Below are positions 19,903 through 28,650 of a DNA stretch of 39,001 nt, piece by piece. Every line of letters starts with the position of its first letter. Within the stretch, counting starts at the first letter, position 1. Under the pieces are notes generated by a model that saw only the letters and a list, made by a program, of their open reading frames with translations, made no database searches and had not been told where the DNA came from. The stretch is from the NCBI GenBank assembly GCA_002315195.1, contig DCGD01000002.1:11564-50564 (forward strand), given 5' to 3'. The translations under genes were made by a program, and so were the position numbers. This DNA is from Prevotellaceae bacterium UBA1787. Its GTDB lineage: Bacteria > Bacteroidota > Bacteroidia > Bacteroidales > Bacteroidaceae.

Positions 19903-22899
19903 TTATTTGTCTCCTAAAAGAGGATAGGAATCGATGAACTTCTTAGCGAGTGCAGTACTTGCCCAAATTTCATCATAACGTTTTGGAGATCCATCCTCGT
20001 GTTTCATCTTCATGAAATGCAACGCATTGTCAAGTTGATGAAGTACCACAAAAGATGAAGTTGATATTGTCTTGGCTTTTTCTATCTCTGAATCAAGAGC
20101 GAGGTCACGCGCCAGCATGTTGTAACGAAGACCCGTGCCTTCTCCTGCCTTTGCAATTCTGCCATCGTTGTCTAATACGGTAATGCGGTGTCCACCTTCC
20201 TGAACCAACCTGACGGTCATGTAACGTTCAGTTATTGTATCAATGGTTGCAGTTTCGTATTTCAAGGTATCGGTCGCATTGTTGTCTGCAAATATAGAGT
20301 TATCCTGGAAATGATACTTCACAAAGTTCAAAAGAACAGTAATCATGGCCTTTGCCTTGGTTTTGTATTCACGTGTGGCAGCTTCGGGATCGAAACCGGC
20401 ATTTCCTTCCTGGGACTTGATATACTCGATGCGCTCATTGATGTATGCTTCAATTTGCGGCCATGTTGGAAGACCATTTTCAATCTCAGCCTTGACACTT
20501 TCGTTCGTGGGAAGATATACCGTATATTTATAGGTATTGAAGAAACGTACATTGTAATCCATTGCAACTCTTCCTGATTCACCGGCGTTGAAGATGACGT
20601 ACTTGTTCAAAGCCGTTTGTTTTTCGGAAGCCTTCGTGTATTCGTCACCGATACCAGCTTCTTCCAAAACCGTCATGTCAACATCACAGAGACGCATGAA
20701 CTGATAGTATGGAGAATCTTCTTCACCCGTGTCCTCCATAACCTTGTAGGTGGACTTGACGGTTGACTGAATGGGATGGTCAATGATATAGGTCATACCA
20801 TTGCCATACTTGTTGGTTCTTGCAGATTTGTCAAACACCTGGGTTACAGTACAAGTGTTGTCAGCCTCGCTTTTGCCCTGCGCTATCTGTTCCAACTGCC
20901 ATCCTCCATAAACCTTGCAACCGTTGGCACCCAATTTTGGATTCACGACCTTGATAGGTGCATGGTTGCGGGTAACGAACCACTCATTACCATCCTCTAT
21001 ACCCAACTTTGCTTCGGTTGAATCGACAAAGATATGAGAATCAATCATGTCTTTCAAACGGTTGTTAAGTTCTGACGTACTAACGGAGCCCGAAAGATAA
21101 TCACCAACTTCTCCGGTGGCAGGGTCGTAAGTTCTTTGCTTACCGGTAATGGCAACCGTCTTACCGGTATTTCTGATACCATACTCAATGACACGAGGTT
21201 GTTTCTTGCCCATAGACACTGGGTCATAATAACATTTCATGGCATTGTCGGAAGGAATGAAGAATGCAAAGTTCGTACTCATAGCCTTCAAGTAAGTGGA
21301 GATAAATGCCTGCAATGGTGAGGAGTTAGGATTGGTAATGTAAGCATCATCGGCAGTGATTGCCCAATTGAAGATACGCAAACTGTCGCTCACCAAAGCC
21401 GGGGCGGAAACTGCTGCGTAAGTAGCGGGCGTATAAACGGCATTCAGAACATAAACAACACCATTGTTTGCAATCAAACAGGTATCAATGCCATTCAGAT
21501 ATTCCTGCTCGGTCTTGACTGTGGTGAACAACGGGTCTCGGGCATCGTTCATAATGGTAAGATACTTGCTTGGAACTGATTCAATGAATGAAGGCAACAT
21601 CAAGTTGTTAATCAAATCCTTGATGACGGACATAGGGATCTGGTCCAAGTTTCTCGCCAAATTCTCGGTTGTAACCGGCTTTTCGGTTGCATAAGCGTCC
21701 ATGAGGAAGCGACCACCACCATTCTCGGGAATGAAATAAGCGGCCATAGCCTCATCGGAAGGAACAAGCATGGCGCCCATGTCTGACTGAGCGCTACGTC
21801 CTGCATAAGCGTAAGCGTTCCATCCCGGGTCGAACTTCAGAACGAACTGTTCAACAGAGTTGTTGTTCGGGTCGGTCATTCTTGAGTTATTGTCATAGTT
21901 GTTGAAATAGCCCTTTACAAAGACTGAGTCTTCATAGCCGAGTTCTTTCATGGCGTTCGTCAAGGTAGCATTATAATAAGGAGCGCTGAAACGGTCGAGC
22001 AAGTGGCTGTAGTAATTGGTTTTGCCATTGGTACGAATCATTTCGGCCATGTTGGCAGGCGTGGTAAATACCTTGTCCAACACGTTGATGTAACCATTCT
22101 GGCAAGTGATGTCCTGTTCAACAACCTTACTGCCGAAAATATATACGTCAGTCTCCTTGCGTGTCGTGTCACCGCAAATCTTCTTGAAGTCAGAGGCTGT
22201 AATCTTCTGCTCTCCCATTTGACCGGCAATCCAGTGGGTCATCATAGGTACGGTGTTGTCGGTTGCGAGGCGGATGCCGCCCTTGCCACCCTTTGGTTTC
22301 TCCTGCATACGGAAACGCGCCCAATAATCATTATCAGGCTTTCCATCGGCGCTCTTGTAACCCGTATTGTAGGTATGCGGTATGGCTTCGCTATCCCACT
22401 CATAGAATGCAACAGAGTCCGTCGCGGTCAAAGAGGTAGAACGGCGCAAACAAGTATTCTTTGACAAATACTTGCCATCCGTGTTCATCACTGATGATGT
22501 AGTGCTTGACAACATTTCCAACAGATAAGGGTTGTCCAACATACTGCCGTTGAACAACATCTTTTTCTGGGCGGAAGTCAACTGACTGTAGTTGGATACA
22601 CCCCAGGGGTTCTTCTCATAAAATTTGGCATACGCATCATCGTTTGCCACAAACAAGGTCTTGCTACCTGTCTTTGACATCACTTCGGCATAGTCCAAAT
22701 CATTAATCAAGTTAACGGTGTTGGTGAAATTCCCTCTGTCTTTCAGATATTCGTAAATGCTTTTCCCGAGCCATTCCGGCTTCTTGTCTGGCAAATCGTA
22801 ATCATCTGAACAAGAGTACATCAACCCGTTAATTGCCAGCAGTGCCACAGCTCCTGTGATCAAACTGCCAAGTCTTAAAAAACGGTCTTTCATACACAT
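19903..22899 (-). CDS. Large multi-FAS1-domain lipoprotein (first module)
   Basis: A 998-residue lipoprotein that opens the operon. Met3 (start 22893) is as likely as Met1. The lipobox is MYSC at about residues 27-30, and an SDDYD acidic tract follows, suggesting surface export. Four FAS1-like H1 boxes are visible: TLFVANDDAYAKF near residue 80, GAMLVPSDEAMAAYF near 375, FAFFIPSDNAMKCYY near 545 and YTVYLPTNESVKAEI near 790. Each is followed by helical and beta segments compatible with FAS1 repeats, so the protein is probably a string of about four. FAS1 modules usually act in adhesion or ligand capture. The operon order implies a role with the SusC/SusD pair directly downstream. Repeat boundaries are my estimate from the H1 boxes. 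Confidence 0.87.
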   Translation of the reverse strand: MCMKDRFLRLGSLITGAVALLAINGLMYSCSDDYDLPDKKPEWLGKSIYEYLKDRGNFTNTVNLINDLDYAEVMSKTGSKTLFVANDDAYAKFYEKNPWGVSNYSQLTSAQKKMLFNGSMLDNPYLLEMLSSTTSSVMNTDGKYLSKNTCLRRSTSLTATDSVAFYEWDSEAIPHTYNTGYKSADGKPDNDYWARFRMQEKPKGGKGGIRLATDNTVPMMTHWIAGQMGEQKITASDFKKICGDTTRKETDVYIFGSKVVEQDITCQNGYINVLDKVFTTPANMAEMIRTNGKTNYYSHLLDRFSAPYYNATLTNAMKELGYEDSVFVKGYFNNYDNNSRMTDPNNNSVEQFVLKFDPGWNAYAYAGRSAQSDMGAMLVPSDEAMAAYFIPENGGGRFLMDAYATEKPVTTENLARNLDQIPMSVIKDLINNLMLPSFIESVPSKYLTIMNDARDPLFTTVKTEQEYLNGIDTCLIANNGVVYVLNAVYTPATYAAVSAPALVSDSLRIFNWAITADDAYITNPNSSPLQAFISTYLKAMSTNFAFFIPSDNAMKCYYDPVSMGKKQPRVIEYGIRNTGKTVAITGKQRTYDPATGEVGDYLSGSVSTSELNNRLKDMIDSHIFVDSTEAKLGIEDGNEWFVTRNHAPIKVVNPKLGANGCKVYGGWQLEQIAQGKSEADNTCTVTQVFDKSARTNKYGNGMTYIIDHPIQSTVKSTYKVMEDTGEEDSPYYQFMRLCDVDMTVLEEAGIGDEYTKASEKQTALNKYVIFNAGESGRVAMDYNVRFFNTYKYTVYLPTNESVKAEIENGLPTWPQIEAYINERIEYIKSQEGNAGFDPEAATREYKTKAKAMITVLLNFVKYHFQDNSIFADNNATDTLKYETATIDTITERYMTVRLVQEGGHRITVLDNDGRIAKAGEGTGLRYNMLARDLALDSEIEKAKTISTSSFVVLHQLDNALHFMKMKHEDGSPKRYDEIWASTALAKKFIDSYPLLGDK

Positions 22900-22983
22900 T
22901 GAATTTTAAATTTGTACATTTTTATATAATTTTTTTAATTTTATTAACGGTTATTTTCTTAAGGGTGACTTATCTGTTAGGCA

Positions 22984-22991
22984 CAAAGGTA
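22984..22991 (-). promoter_or_regulatory. -7 promoter element of the FAS1-SusC-SusD operon
   Basis: The minus strand reads TACCTTTG, an exact TAnnTTTG. Transcription would begin near 22977, about 80 bases before the first gene of a roughly 16-kb operon. I see no good TTTG at -33. The same TACCTTTG word occurs before two other minus-strand units in this window (31285-31292 and 37331-37338), which supports it as the local promoter form. Confidence 0.5.
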
Positions 22992-23714
22992 ATCATTCTT
23001 ACGTTTATAATGACTTTTCTACAGAAGAAAATATAAAATTTTAACATTTATTATGATTTCATTTTATGGAACAAAACGATAAGTATGTTAAAAATTCAAA
23101 AATAGGCAGTTGTAAAATTTAAGTATTTTTCACAATTTTAAGTTTTTTTATAGTATTCGCACGATTTGCATGGTTACAAGCACGGCAAAATATTGTTGGA
23201 TGTACACCTTATTATATATAGCATTAGAAGTACTGCACACCTTGCCTTGAAACGCACATTGTCTTGCAACGCCATTTCGGTGGAGATGCCGGCAATCTCA
23301 TTTCTGCCGCTCGCTGTTTTCATTTAGTTGCCGAGCTTGGCGAACGCATCAAATGACATGGCTATTGTTTTTCCGCTATGTTGCCGGCTTATCTACCATG
23401 AATTCTCATTCAATCAAGATTGCTGCACAAAATTCATTGGGCTATTGATTTTTCTTTCAGAATCTTGAACTTGAAAAAACACAATTTTAGCCCTTTGACA
23501 CTTCGGAAAATTTCTGTGTTTTGTTCCTTAAAAGAATTGCCAAAATCCTACATTGAAAAAAGTCGCATTGCGATGCCAACTCGATACTGCATAATCGAAC
23601 ACACATACACCTTTTGAGTAATACAAGAAAAAGCAATAAAAACCTTTCACCATGAAAAAAAGTAAATAACAATCACAATAATAAGATGAGATTAGCGTTC
23701 TATTAATTAGGATT
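22992..23714. other. Divergent intergenic region upstream of the T9SS operon
   Basis: About 720 bases of mostly AT-rich DNA lie between the two divergent operons. A less AT-rich patch at about 23235-23400 holds a 46-48 codon minus-strand frame with no recognisable product. An imperfect AT-rich hairpin lies at 23476-23522. No exact TAnnTTTG element is seen on the plus strand, so the T9SS promoter cannot be placed. T9SS genes in related species can use ECF sigma factors, which would leave a different signature. Confidence 0.45.
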
Positions 23715-24653
23715 ATGAGGAACTATATCTTTTACATCGGAATCTGTCTATGTTTCCTTTGCATCGACAAAGCCAAAGGACAATATGATCCATCGTTCAC
23801 GCATTACTGGATGATGGAACCTCAGTTCAACCCCGCGAGTGCCGGCAGTACCAACTTGCTGCGCATCGTGGGCGCATACAGCGCACAGATGACCGGGTAT
23901 GAAAACGCCCCCAAAACCATGTATGCAGGTTGCGACCTGCCGCTGTTCTTCATCAACGAGCACCATGGGGGTGGAGTGTCATTCATGAACGATGCTTTGG
24001 GCTTGCTTTCCAACAAGCGCATTACCTTTCAATACAACTACAAAGTAAAAATGGGAAAAGGTGTGCTAAGCATAGGTTTGCAGGGAGAATTGCTGAACGA
24101 GAGTTTTGACGAGACAAAAGTAGACGTGGAGGACACAGACCCCTTGTTTTCCTCATCAAATTTGAAAGGATCAAAAATCGACGCGGGCACCGGCATATAC
24201 TACAAGCACAAGCGGTGGTACGCAGGAGCGGCGGCTCTTCACCTTACAGCACCTACCATCATGCTTGGCGAGAACAATGAATTTAACGTCAAGCGTATGT
24301 ATTACCTTCACGGTGGTTGCAACATTCAACTTAGAAACCCTTATTTTTCCATCTGCCCATCCATATTTGGGATGTACGATGGAGCAGAGTATAAAGCCAT
24401 TGGTTCCGCCCGCGTGGAATACAACAACGAAAAAAAACAACTTTTCGCCGGGGCGTCCTACAGTCCTGAACATTCCGTGGCGCTGTTCGTTGGAGGCAAA
24501 TTCAAGGGAATCGTACTCAGTTATTCATACGAAGCCTACACGACTGGCATCGGGATAGAACATGGCGCACACGAGATTGTTCTCAGTTATGAAATGGAAC
24601 TTAACCTATATAAGAAAGGTAAAAACCTTCACAAGAGTGTCAGGCTCCTATAA
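23715..24653 (+). CDS. porP: PorP/SprF-family type IX secretion system outer-membrane protein
   Basis: A 312-residue outer-membrane protein of the PorP/SprF family. The signal peptide ends at about KGQ (residue 23). The mature N-terminus QYDPSFTHYWMMEPQFNPASAG is the family hallmark ('QD..FsqYm.n....NPA.aG'), followed by a 14-strand-type barrel with alternating aromatic residues. PorP associates with PorK/PorN and, through PorE, with peptidoglycan, and helps anchor the periplasmic ring to the outer membrane. It heads the operon in the canonical order P-K-L-M-N known from Porphyromonas gingivalis. PorK begins 44 bases downstream. Confidence 0.94.
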   Translation: MRNYIFYIGICLCFLCIDKAKGQYDPSFTHYWMMEPQFNPASAGSTNLLRIVGAYSAQMTGYENAPKTMYAGCDLPLFFINEHHGGGVSFMNDALGLLSNKRITFQYNYKVKMGKGVLSIGLQGELLNESFDETKVDVEDTDPLFSSSNLKGSKIDAGTGIYYKHKRWYAGAAALHLTAPTIMLGENNEFNVKRMYYLHGGCNIQLRNPYFSICPSIFGMYDGAEYKAIGSARVEYNNEKKQLFAGASYSPEHSVALFVGGKFKGIVLSYSYEAYTTGIGIEHGAHEIVLSYEMELNLYKKGKNLHKSVRLL

Positions 24654-24697
24654 ACATTAATGACTGCAAATTCAGAATTTGAAGATATTATAAGCCT

Positions 24698-26125
24698 ATG
24701 AAGATAGATAATGGATTGATGGCGGGTGTAATTACATTATTTCTGTCATCTTGTTTCAGTGGTAACAGCCGGGTAATGTCCGGTGGCGAAGTGGTAGGCA
24801 TTTCAGGCAAACCGTTCATCGAACCAACGCCCTACGGTATGGTAAAAGTGGAACGGGGTTACTTGAAAGCCGGCTTGAGCGAGAATGACTCGTTGTGGGG
24901 TGTCAACATCCCTTCTAAGGAAATATCCGTGGACGGTTTCTGGATGGACCAACATGAAGTCACCAATTCCATGTACCGCCAATTTGTATATTGGGTGCGC
25001 GACTCCATAATCCGCGAGCGACTTGCCGACCCCAACTACGGAGGAAACGAGGCATTCAAAATTACCGAAGACATAGAAGGCAACCCACTGGAAAAGCCCT
25101 ACCTGAATTGGAAATTGCCGATTCCATGGAAGAATCCGACTGAAAGTGAAGAAATGGCCATCAAGAGTATTTACTTTACAAACCCCGTAACAGGTGACAT
25201 GATGTTGGACCAAAAACAATTGATATACAAATATGAATATTACGATTACGCCAAGGCCGCGATGCGAAAGTACCGACTGGACCCGGCCGAGCGTGTGCTC
25301 AATACAGACAAGACCGTTGGTGAAGCACCAGTCATGATTTCAAAAGATACCGCCTACATAGATGAAGACGGAAACATCAAACGTGAAACCATCACCCGTC
25401 CGCTAAGCAGTTATTATGATTTCCTCAACACATATATTGTCGCCATCTATCCCGACACTACCTGCTGGATCAACGATTTCCAAAATGCCAACAATGAAAA
25501 ATACATGCGCCTCTATTTCAACAGCGCCGACTACAACGACTACCCCGTGGTAGGCGTGACATGGGAACAGGCCAACGCATTTTGTGCTTGGAGAACAGAC
25601 TACCTACTGCGTGGACTGCGAGGGGAAGCACGCCAGCTGCAACGCTACCGCCTTCCGAGCGAGATAGAATGGGAATTTGCCGCTCGCGGAAAAGAAGGCA
25701 ATCCTTTCCCATGGAACGATGCGGCCATGAAAAATGAAAAGGGTTGCTTCTATGCCAATTTCAAGCCCGACAGAGGCAACTACACCCAAGATGGAAACCT
25801 TATCACCTCAAAAGCAGGAATTTATGGAGCAAATTCCAATGGTTTGTATGACATGGCGGGAAATGCCGCGGAGTGGACAAGCACCGTCTATACACAAGCG
25901 GGCGTAAGCAGCATGAGCGATTTAAATCCTGAATTGTCTTACAAAGCGGCGCCGGAAGATCCTTACGCACTGAAAAAGAAATCCGTCAGGGGAGGTTCAT
26001 GGAAAGATCCGGAATCAATGATACGTTCCGCTTGGCGAACTTACGAATATCAAAATCAACCACGCTGCTATATCGGTTTGCGCTGCGTGCGTTCACTCGC
26101 TTCGGCAACCAGCAAAAGAAAATAA
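24698..26125 (+). CDS. porK: Type IX secretion system ring lipoprotein PorK (GldK)
   Basis: A 475-residue outer-membrane lipoprotein with lipobox LSSC (Cys19). The body is an FGE-sulfatase (SUMF1-like) fold, shown by GFWMDQHEVTNSMYRQFVYW, YPVVGVTWEQANAFCAWR, YRLPSEIEWEFAARG, GLYDMAGNAAEWT, VRGGSWKD and a final YIGLRCVRS. In PorK/GldK this fold is structural rather than catalytic. The protein forms the large periplasmic ring with PorN beneath the outer membrane. An insertion of about 150 residues between the first FGE segments (roughly residues 110-270) is usual for GldK. The gene is 22 bases upstream of porL. Confidence 0.96.
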   Translation: MKIDNGLMAGVITLFLSSCFSGNSRVMSGGEVVGISGKPFIEPTPYGMVKVERGYLKAGLSENDSLWGVNIPSKEISVDGFWMDQHEVTNSMYRQFVYWVRDSIIRERLADPNYGGNEAFKITEDIEGNPLEKPYLNWKLPIPWKNPTESEEMAIKSIYFTNPVTGDMMLDQKQLIYKYEYYDYAKAAMRKYRLDPAERVLNTDKTVGEAPVMISKDTAYIDEDGNIKRETITRPLSSYYDFLNTYIVAIYPDTTCWINDFQNANNEKYMRLYFNSADYNDYPVVGVTWEQANAFCAWRTDYLLRGLRGEARQLQRYRLPSEIEWEFAARGKEGNPFPWNDAAMKNEKGCFYANFKPDRGNYTQDGNLITSKAGIYGANSNGLYDMAGNAAEWTSTVYTQAGVSSMSDLNPELSYKAAPEDPYALKKKSVRGGSWKDPESMIRSAWRTYEYQNQPRCYIGLRCVRSLASATSKRK

Positions 26126-26147
26126 TCACCATTAGAAAATCCACATC

Positions 26148-27029
26148 ATGAGCAGTTCAAAATTCAATATCATCGCACACATGCAACGCTGGATGGAAAG
26201 CATTGCAGGACAAACTTTTCTAAACTACGCATACAACTGGGGAGCGGCCATCGTCATTCTCGGAACGCTTTTCAAGCTGACACACCTTGCAGGAGCCAAT
26301 CTCATGCTTTTCATTGGTATGGGAACTGAGGTTGTCGTATTCTTCATATCGGCTTTCGACCGTCCATTTGACAAAGAAAGGAGAAAAGAAGAGGAGGAAG
26401 AGGAATTGGATGATGAAGAAATCGAAGATGATGACGAAGAAGAAGATGACGAGGAAAACAACGGAACGGATGCCAAAATCAAAGGGAAACATCCAATTTT
26501 TGCCGATTCCACCGTGGTTATTGGGGGTGGAAGCAACGTAAATGGAAATATTTCCAATGGTCAGAGTTCTGTTCCTCAATCAGGTAATGTGACTGAAATC
26601 CTGGCGGCGGGAGCATCGACAGGAAGCATCACCGCCAACCAATTGATTGAAGTCATCAAAATGGCGAACGATGAGTTGCTTAGCCGCGCACAAGCCGCCA
26701 TCACACCGGAATTGGAAGAGGCTTCCAAAGAATACACGGAGAAACTCAAACTTTTGACAGAAACCCTTGACCGCGTAGAGAAACAAAGCGCACGACTGAC
26801 GAATGACAGCGATGAGATGACAAACCTCAACCGCACACTTACCGGCATCAACACAATCTACGAACTCCAGTTGAAGAGCGTAAGCAAACAAATCACTTCC
26901 ATTGACCGCATCAACGAACAAACCCGCTTCATGGCAGAACAGATTGAGGAACTCAACGGCATCTACACACGAATGATCAAGGCACTCACCATCAACATGA
27001 AGAATGCCGCAGCTAATCACGAAGCTTAA
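26148..27029 (+). CDS. porL: Type IX secretion system motor protein PorL (GldL) with acidic linker
   Basis: A 293-residue inner-membrane protein that forms the proton-driven rotary motor with PorM. There are two membrane helices at about residues 25-45 and 48-70, joined by a tight turn. The expected charged residues are visible: Lys43 and His46 near the end of helix 1 and Glu61 in the GMGTE of helix 2, the presumed proton-coupling Glu. Directly after helix 2, residues 81-103 are 21/23 Asp or Glu. The cytoplasmic remainder contains Gly/Asn/Ser-rich sequence and then a long coiled-coil-type region (about 165-290). In family members I know, the segment after helix 2 is acidic but usually less extreme. 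The gene ends 20 bases before porM. Confidence 0.95.
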   Translation: MSSSKFNIIAHMQRWMESIAGQTFLNYAYNWGAAIVILGTLFKLTHLAGANLMLFIGMGTEVVVFFISAFDRPFDKERRKEEEEEELDDEEIEDDDEEEDDEENNGTDAKIKGKHPIFADSTVVIGGGSNVNGNISNGQSSVPQSGNVTEILAAGASTGSITANQLIEVIKMANDELLSRAQAAITPELEEASKEYTEKLKLLTETLDRVEKQSARLTNDSDEMTNLNRTLTGINTIYELQLKSVSKQITSIDRINEQTRFMAEQIEELNGIYTRMIKALTINMKNAAANHEA

Positions 27030-27049
27030 ATTTTAAGGTTGCTCCTGCT

Positions 27050-28615
27050 ATGATACCCATTAAGAAAAGACCCATTTCAGCACGACAGAAGATGATCAAT
27101 CTGATGTACGTGGTACTGATGGCCATGCTTGCACTCAATGTATCCACCGATGTGCTAAACGGTTTCTCCGTTGTGGAAAAAAGTCTCAACCGGACCACCT
27201 CCAACGCCTCAAAAGAAAACAACCAAATCTATGGTGACTTTGACGAGCAGATGAAGCAAAATCCCGAAAAAGTCAAGGCATGGTACGAAAAAGCCCTCTA
27301 TGTGAAGCACATGTCAGATTCCCTATTCAACTATGCGGACGAATTAAAACATTCCATTGTCTGCAAAGCCGACGGAAAGGACGGCAATGTGACAAACATC
27401 AGAAATAAGGAAGATTTGGAAGCAGCCACCTACATCATGCTTACACAGAACAACGGAAAGAAACTATACGATGCCATTGTGAATTATCGGAACCGCATAC
27501 TTGCACTTGTGGAAGACAAAAACCGCGCCGCCATTATAGAAAGCAACCTTGCAACCGACATTCCCCAAAAGGACGAACTCCTTGGACGCAACTGGCAGCA
27601 GTGCATGTTCGAAAGTATGCCCGTCGCGGCGGCGACGACCTTGCTCACAAAGTTGCAAAGCGACGTGCGCTATGCAGAGGGTGAAGTCCTCCATGCACTC
27701 ATCAACAACATCGACATCAAGGACGTACGCGTCAACGCACTCAATGCCTACGTCATACCCAACGCACAAACCATTGTACAAGGTAACAAATTCAGCGCCC
27801 GTATCATCATGGCCGCGGTGGACACCACACAGAAACCACACATATTCGTAGGACAGAAAGAAATATCCCTGAGCAACGGCCTATATGAATTCAACTGCGG
27901 TTCAACCGGCGAGTTCACTTTCAACGGACACATAGAGATGACCGACCGTTCCGGTGAAACCATCCGCCGTGAATTTTCACAGGAATATTCTGTAGTCGCG
28001 CCATCCGCGACCGTTTCGGCCGACTTGATGAACGTGCTGTACGCCGGTTACGACAACCCGATGAGCATGTCCGTCCCGGGCGTACCTTCCAATCAGATTG
28101 TTGCAACCATGACAGGCGGAACCCTCACACCCACAGGCGCAGGAAAATACATGGCACACCCCAACCAACCGGGCGAAGACGCCATCATCACCATAAATTC
28201 AAAGATGAACGGCGGGATGCAGAAGATGGGAGAATTCAAATTCCGCATACGCAGACTGCCTGACCCCATGCCCTACATAGCGCATAAAGACGCGGAAGGC
28301 AACGAAATTCACTATACGGGCGGGAAAGGCTTTACAAAATCCATGCTGCTTTCAGTGGATGGCATCGGTGCCGCCATTGATGATGGACTGCTCAACATCG
28401 CTTTCAAGGTGGAAGGTTTTGAAACCGTCTTCTATGACAACATGGGTAACGCCATATCCGAGATTTCCAACAGCGAACGCTTCACGGAACGGCAAAAAGC
28501 CATTTTCAACCGACTCAACCGCGGCAAACGCTTCTACATCACCCGCGTAAAGGCAGTAGGCCCCGATGGAGGCAGCCGTACGCTGCAAGGTGCGCTTGAA
28601 GTCATCATCAACTAA
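27050..28615 (+). CDS. porM: Type IX secretion system motor protein PorM (GldM)
   Basis: A 521-residue protein with a short basic cytoplasmic N-terminus (KKRPISARQKM), one membrane helix (about residues 15-35, INLMYVVLMAMLALNVS) and a long periplasmic part. This is the GldM architecture of a helical domain followed by three beta domains. The tip contacts the PorK/PorN ring. The start of the periplasmic part, STDVLNGFSVVEKSL, is a strong family signature. Arg7 or Arg12 is a candidate partner for the PorL Glu in torque generation; this is inferred from the known GldL-GldM motor. The length is normal (about 510-520). Confidence 0.96.
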   Translation: MIPIKKRPISARQKMINLMYVVLMAMLALNVSTDVLNGFSVVEKSLNRTTSNASKENNQIYGDFDEQMKQNPEKVKAWYEKALYVKHMSDSLFNYADELKHSIVCKADGKDGNVTNIRNKEDLEAATYIMLTQNNGKKLYDAIVNYRNRILALVEDKNRAAIIESNLATDIPQKDELLGRNWQQCMFESMPVAAATTLLTKLQSDVRYAEGEVLHALINNIDIKDVRVNALNAYVIPNAQTIVQGNKFSARIIMAAVDTTQKPHIFVGQKEISLSNGLYEFNCGSTGEFTFNGHIEMTDRSGETIRREFSQEYSVVAPSATVSADLMNVLYAGYDNPMSMSVPGVPSNQIVATMTGGTLTPTGAGKYMAHPNQPGEDAIITINSKMNGGMQKMGEFKFRIRRLPDPMPYIAHKDAEGNEIHYTGGKGFTKSMLLSVDGIGAAIDDGLLNIAFKVEGFETVFYDNMGNAISEISNSERFTERQKAIFNRLNRGKRFYITRVKAVGPDGGSRTLQGALEVIIN

Positions 28616-28650
28616 ATCAAGTTTCGTGCCAAGCAAAAAATCGAATTATC

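Noticed and set aside
23235..23400. A less AT-rich patch with a short minus-strand frame, upstream of the T9SS operon
   Set aside because: I could not match it to any gene remnant or RNA, and the frame lacks a signal or family pattern.
23476..23522. AT-rich imperfect hairpin
   Set aside because: The stem needs bulges and has almost no GC pairs. Such structures are expected by chance in AT-rich spacers.
26225..26557. A 110-codon minus-strand frame encoding a long poly-Ser stretch
   Set aside because: It is the antisense shadow of the PorL acidic codons (GAA/GAT read backwards give Ser codons). No start context or family supports it.
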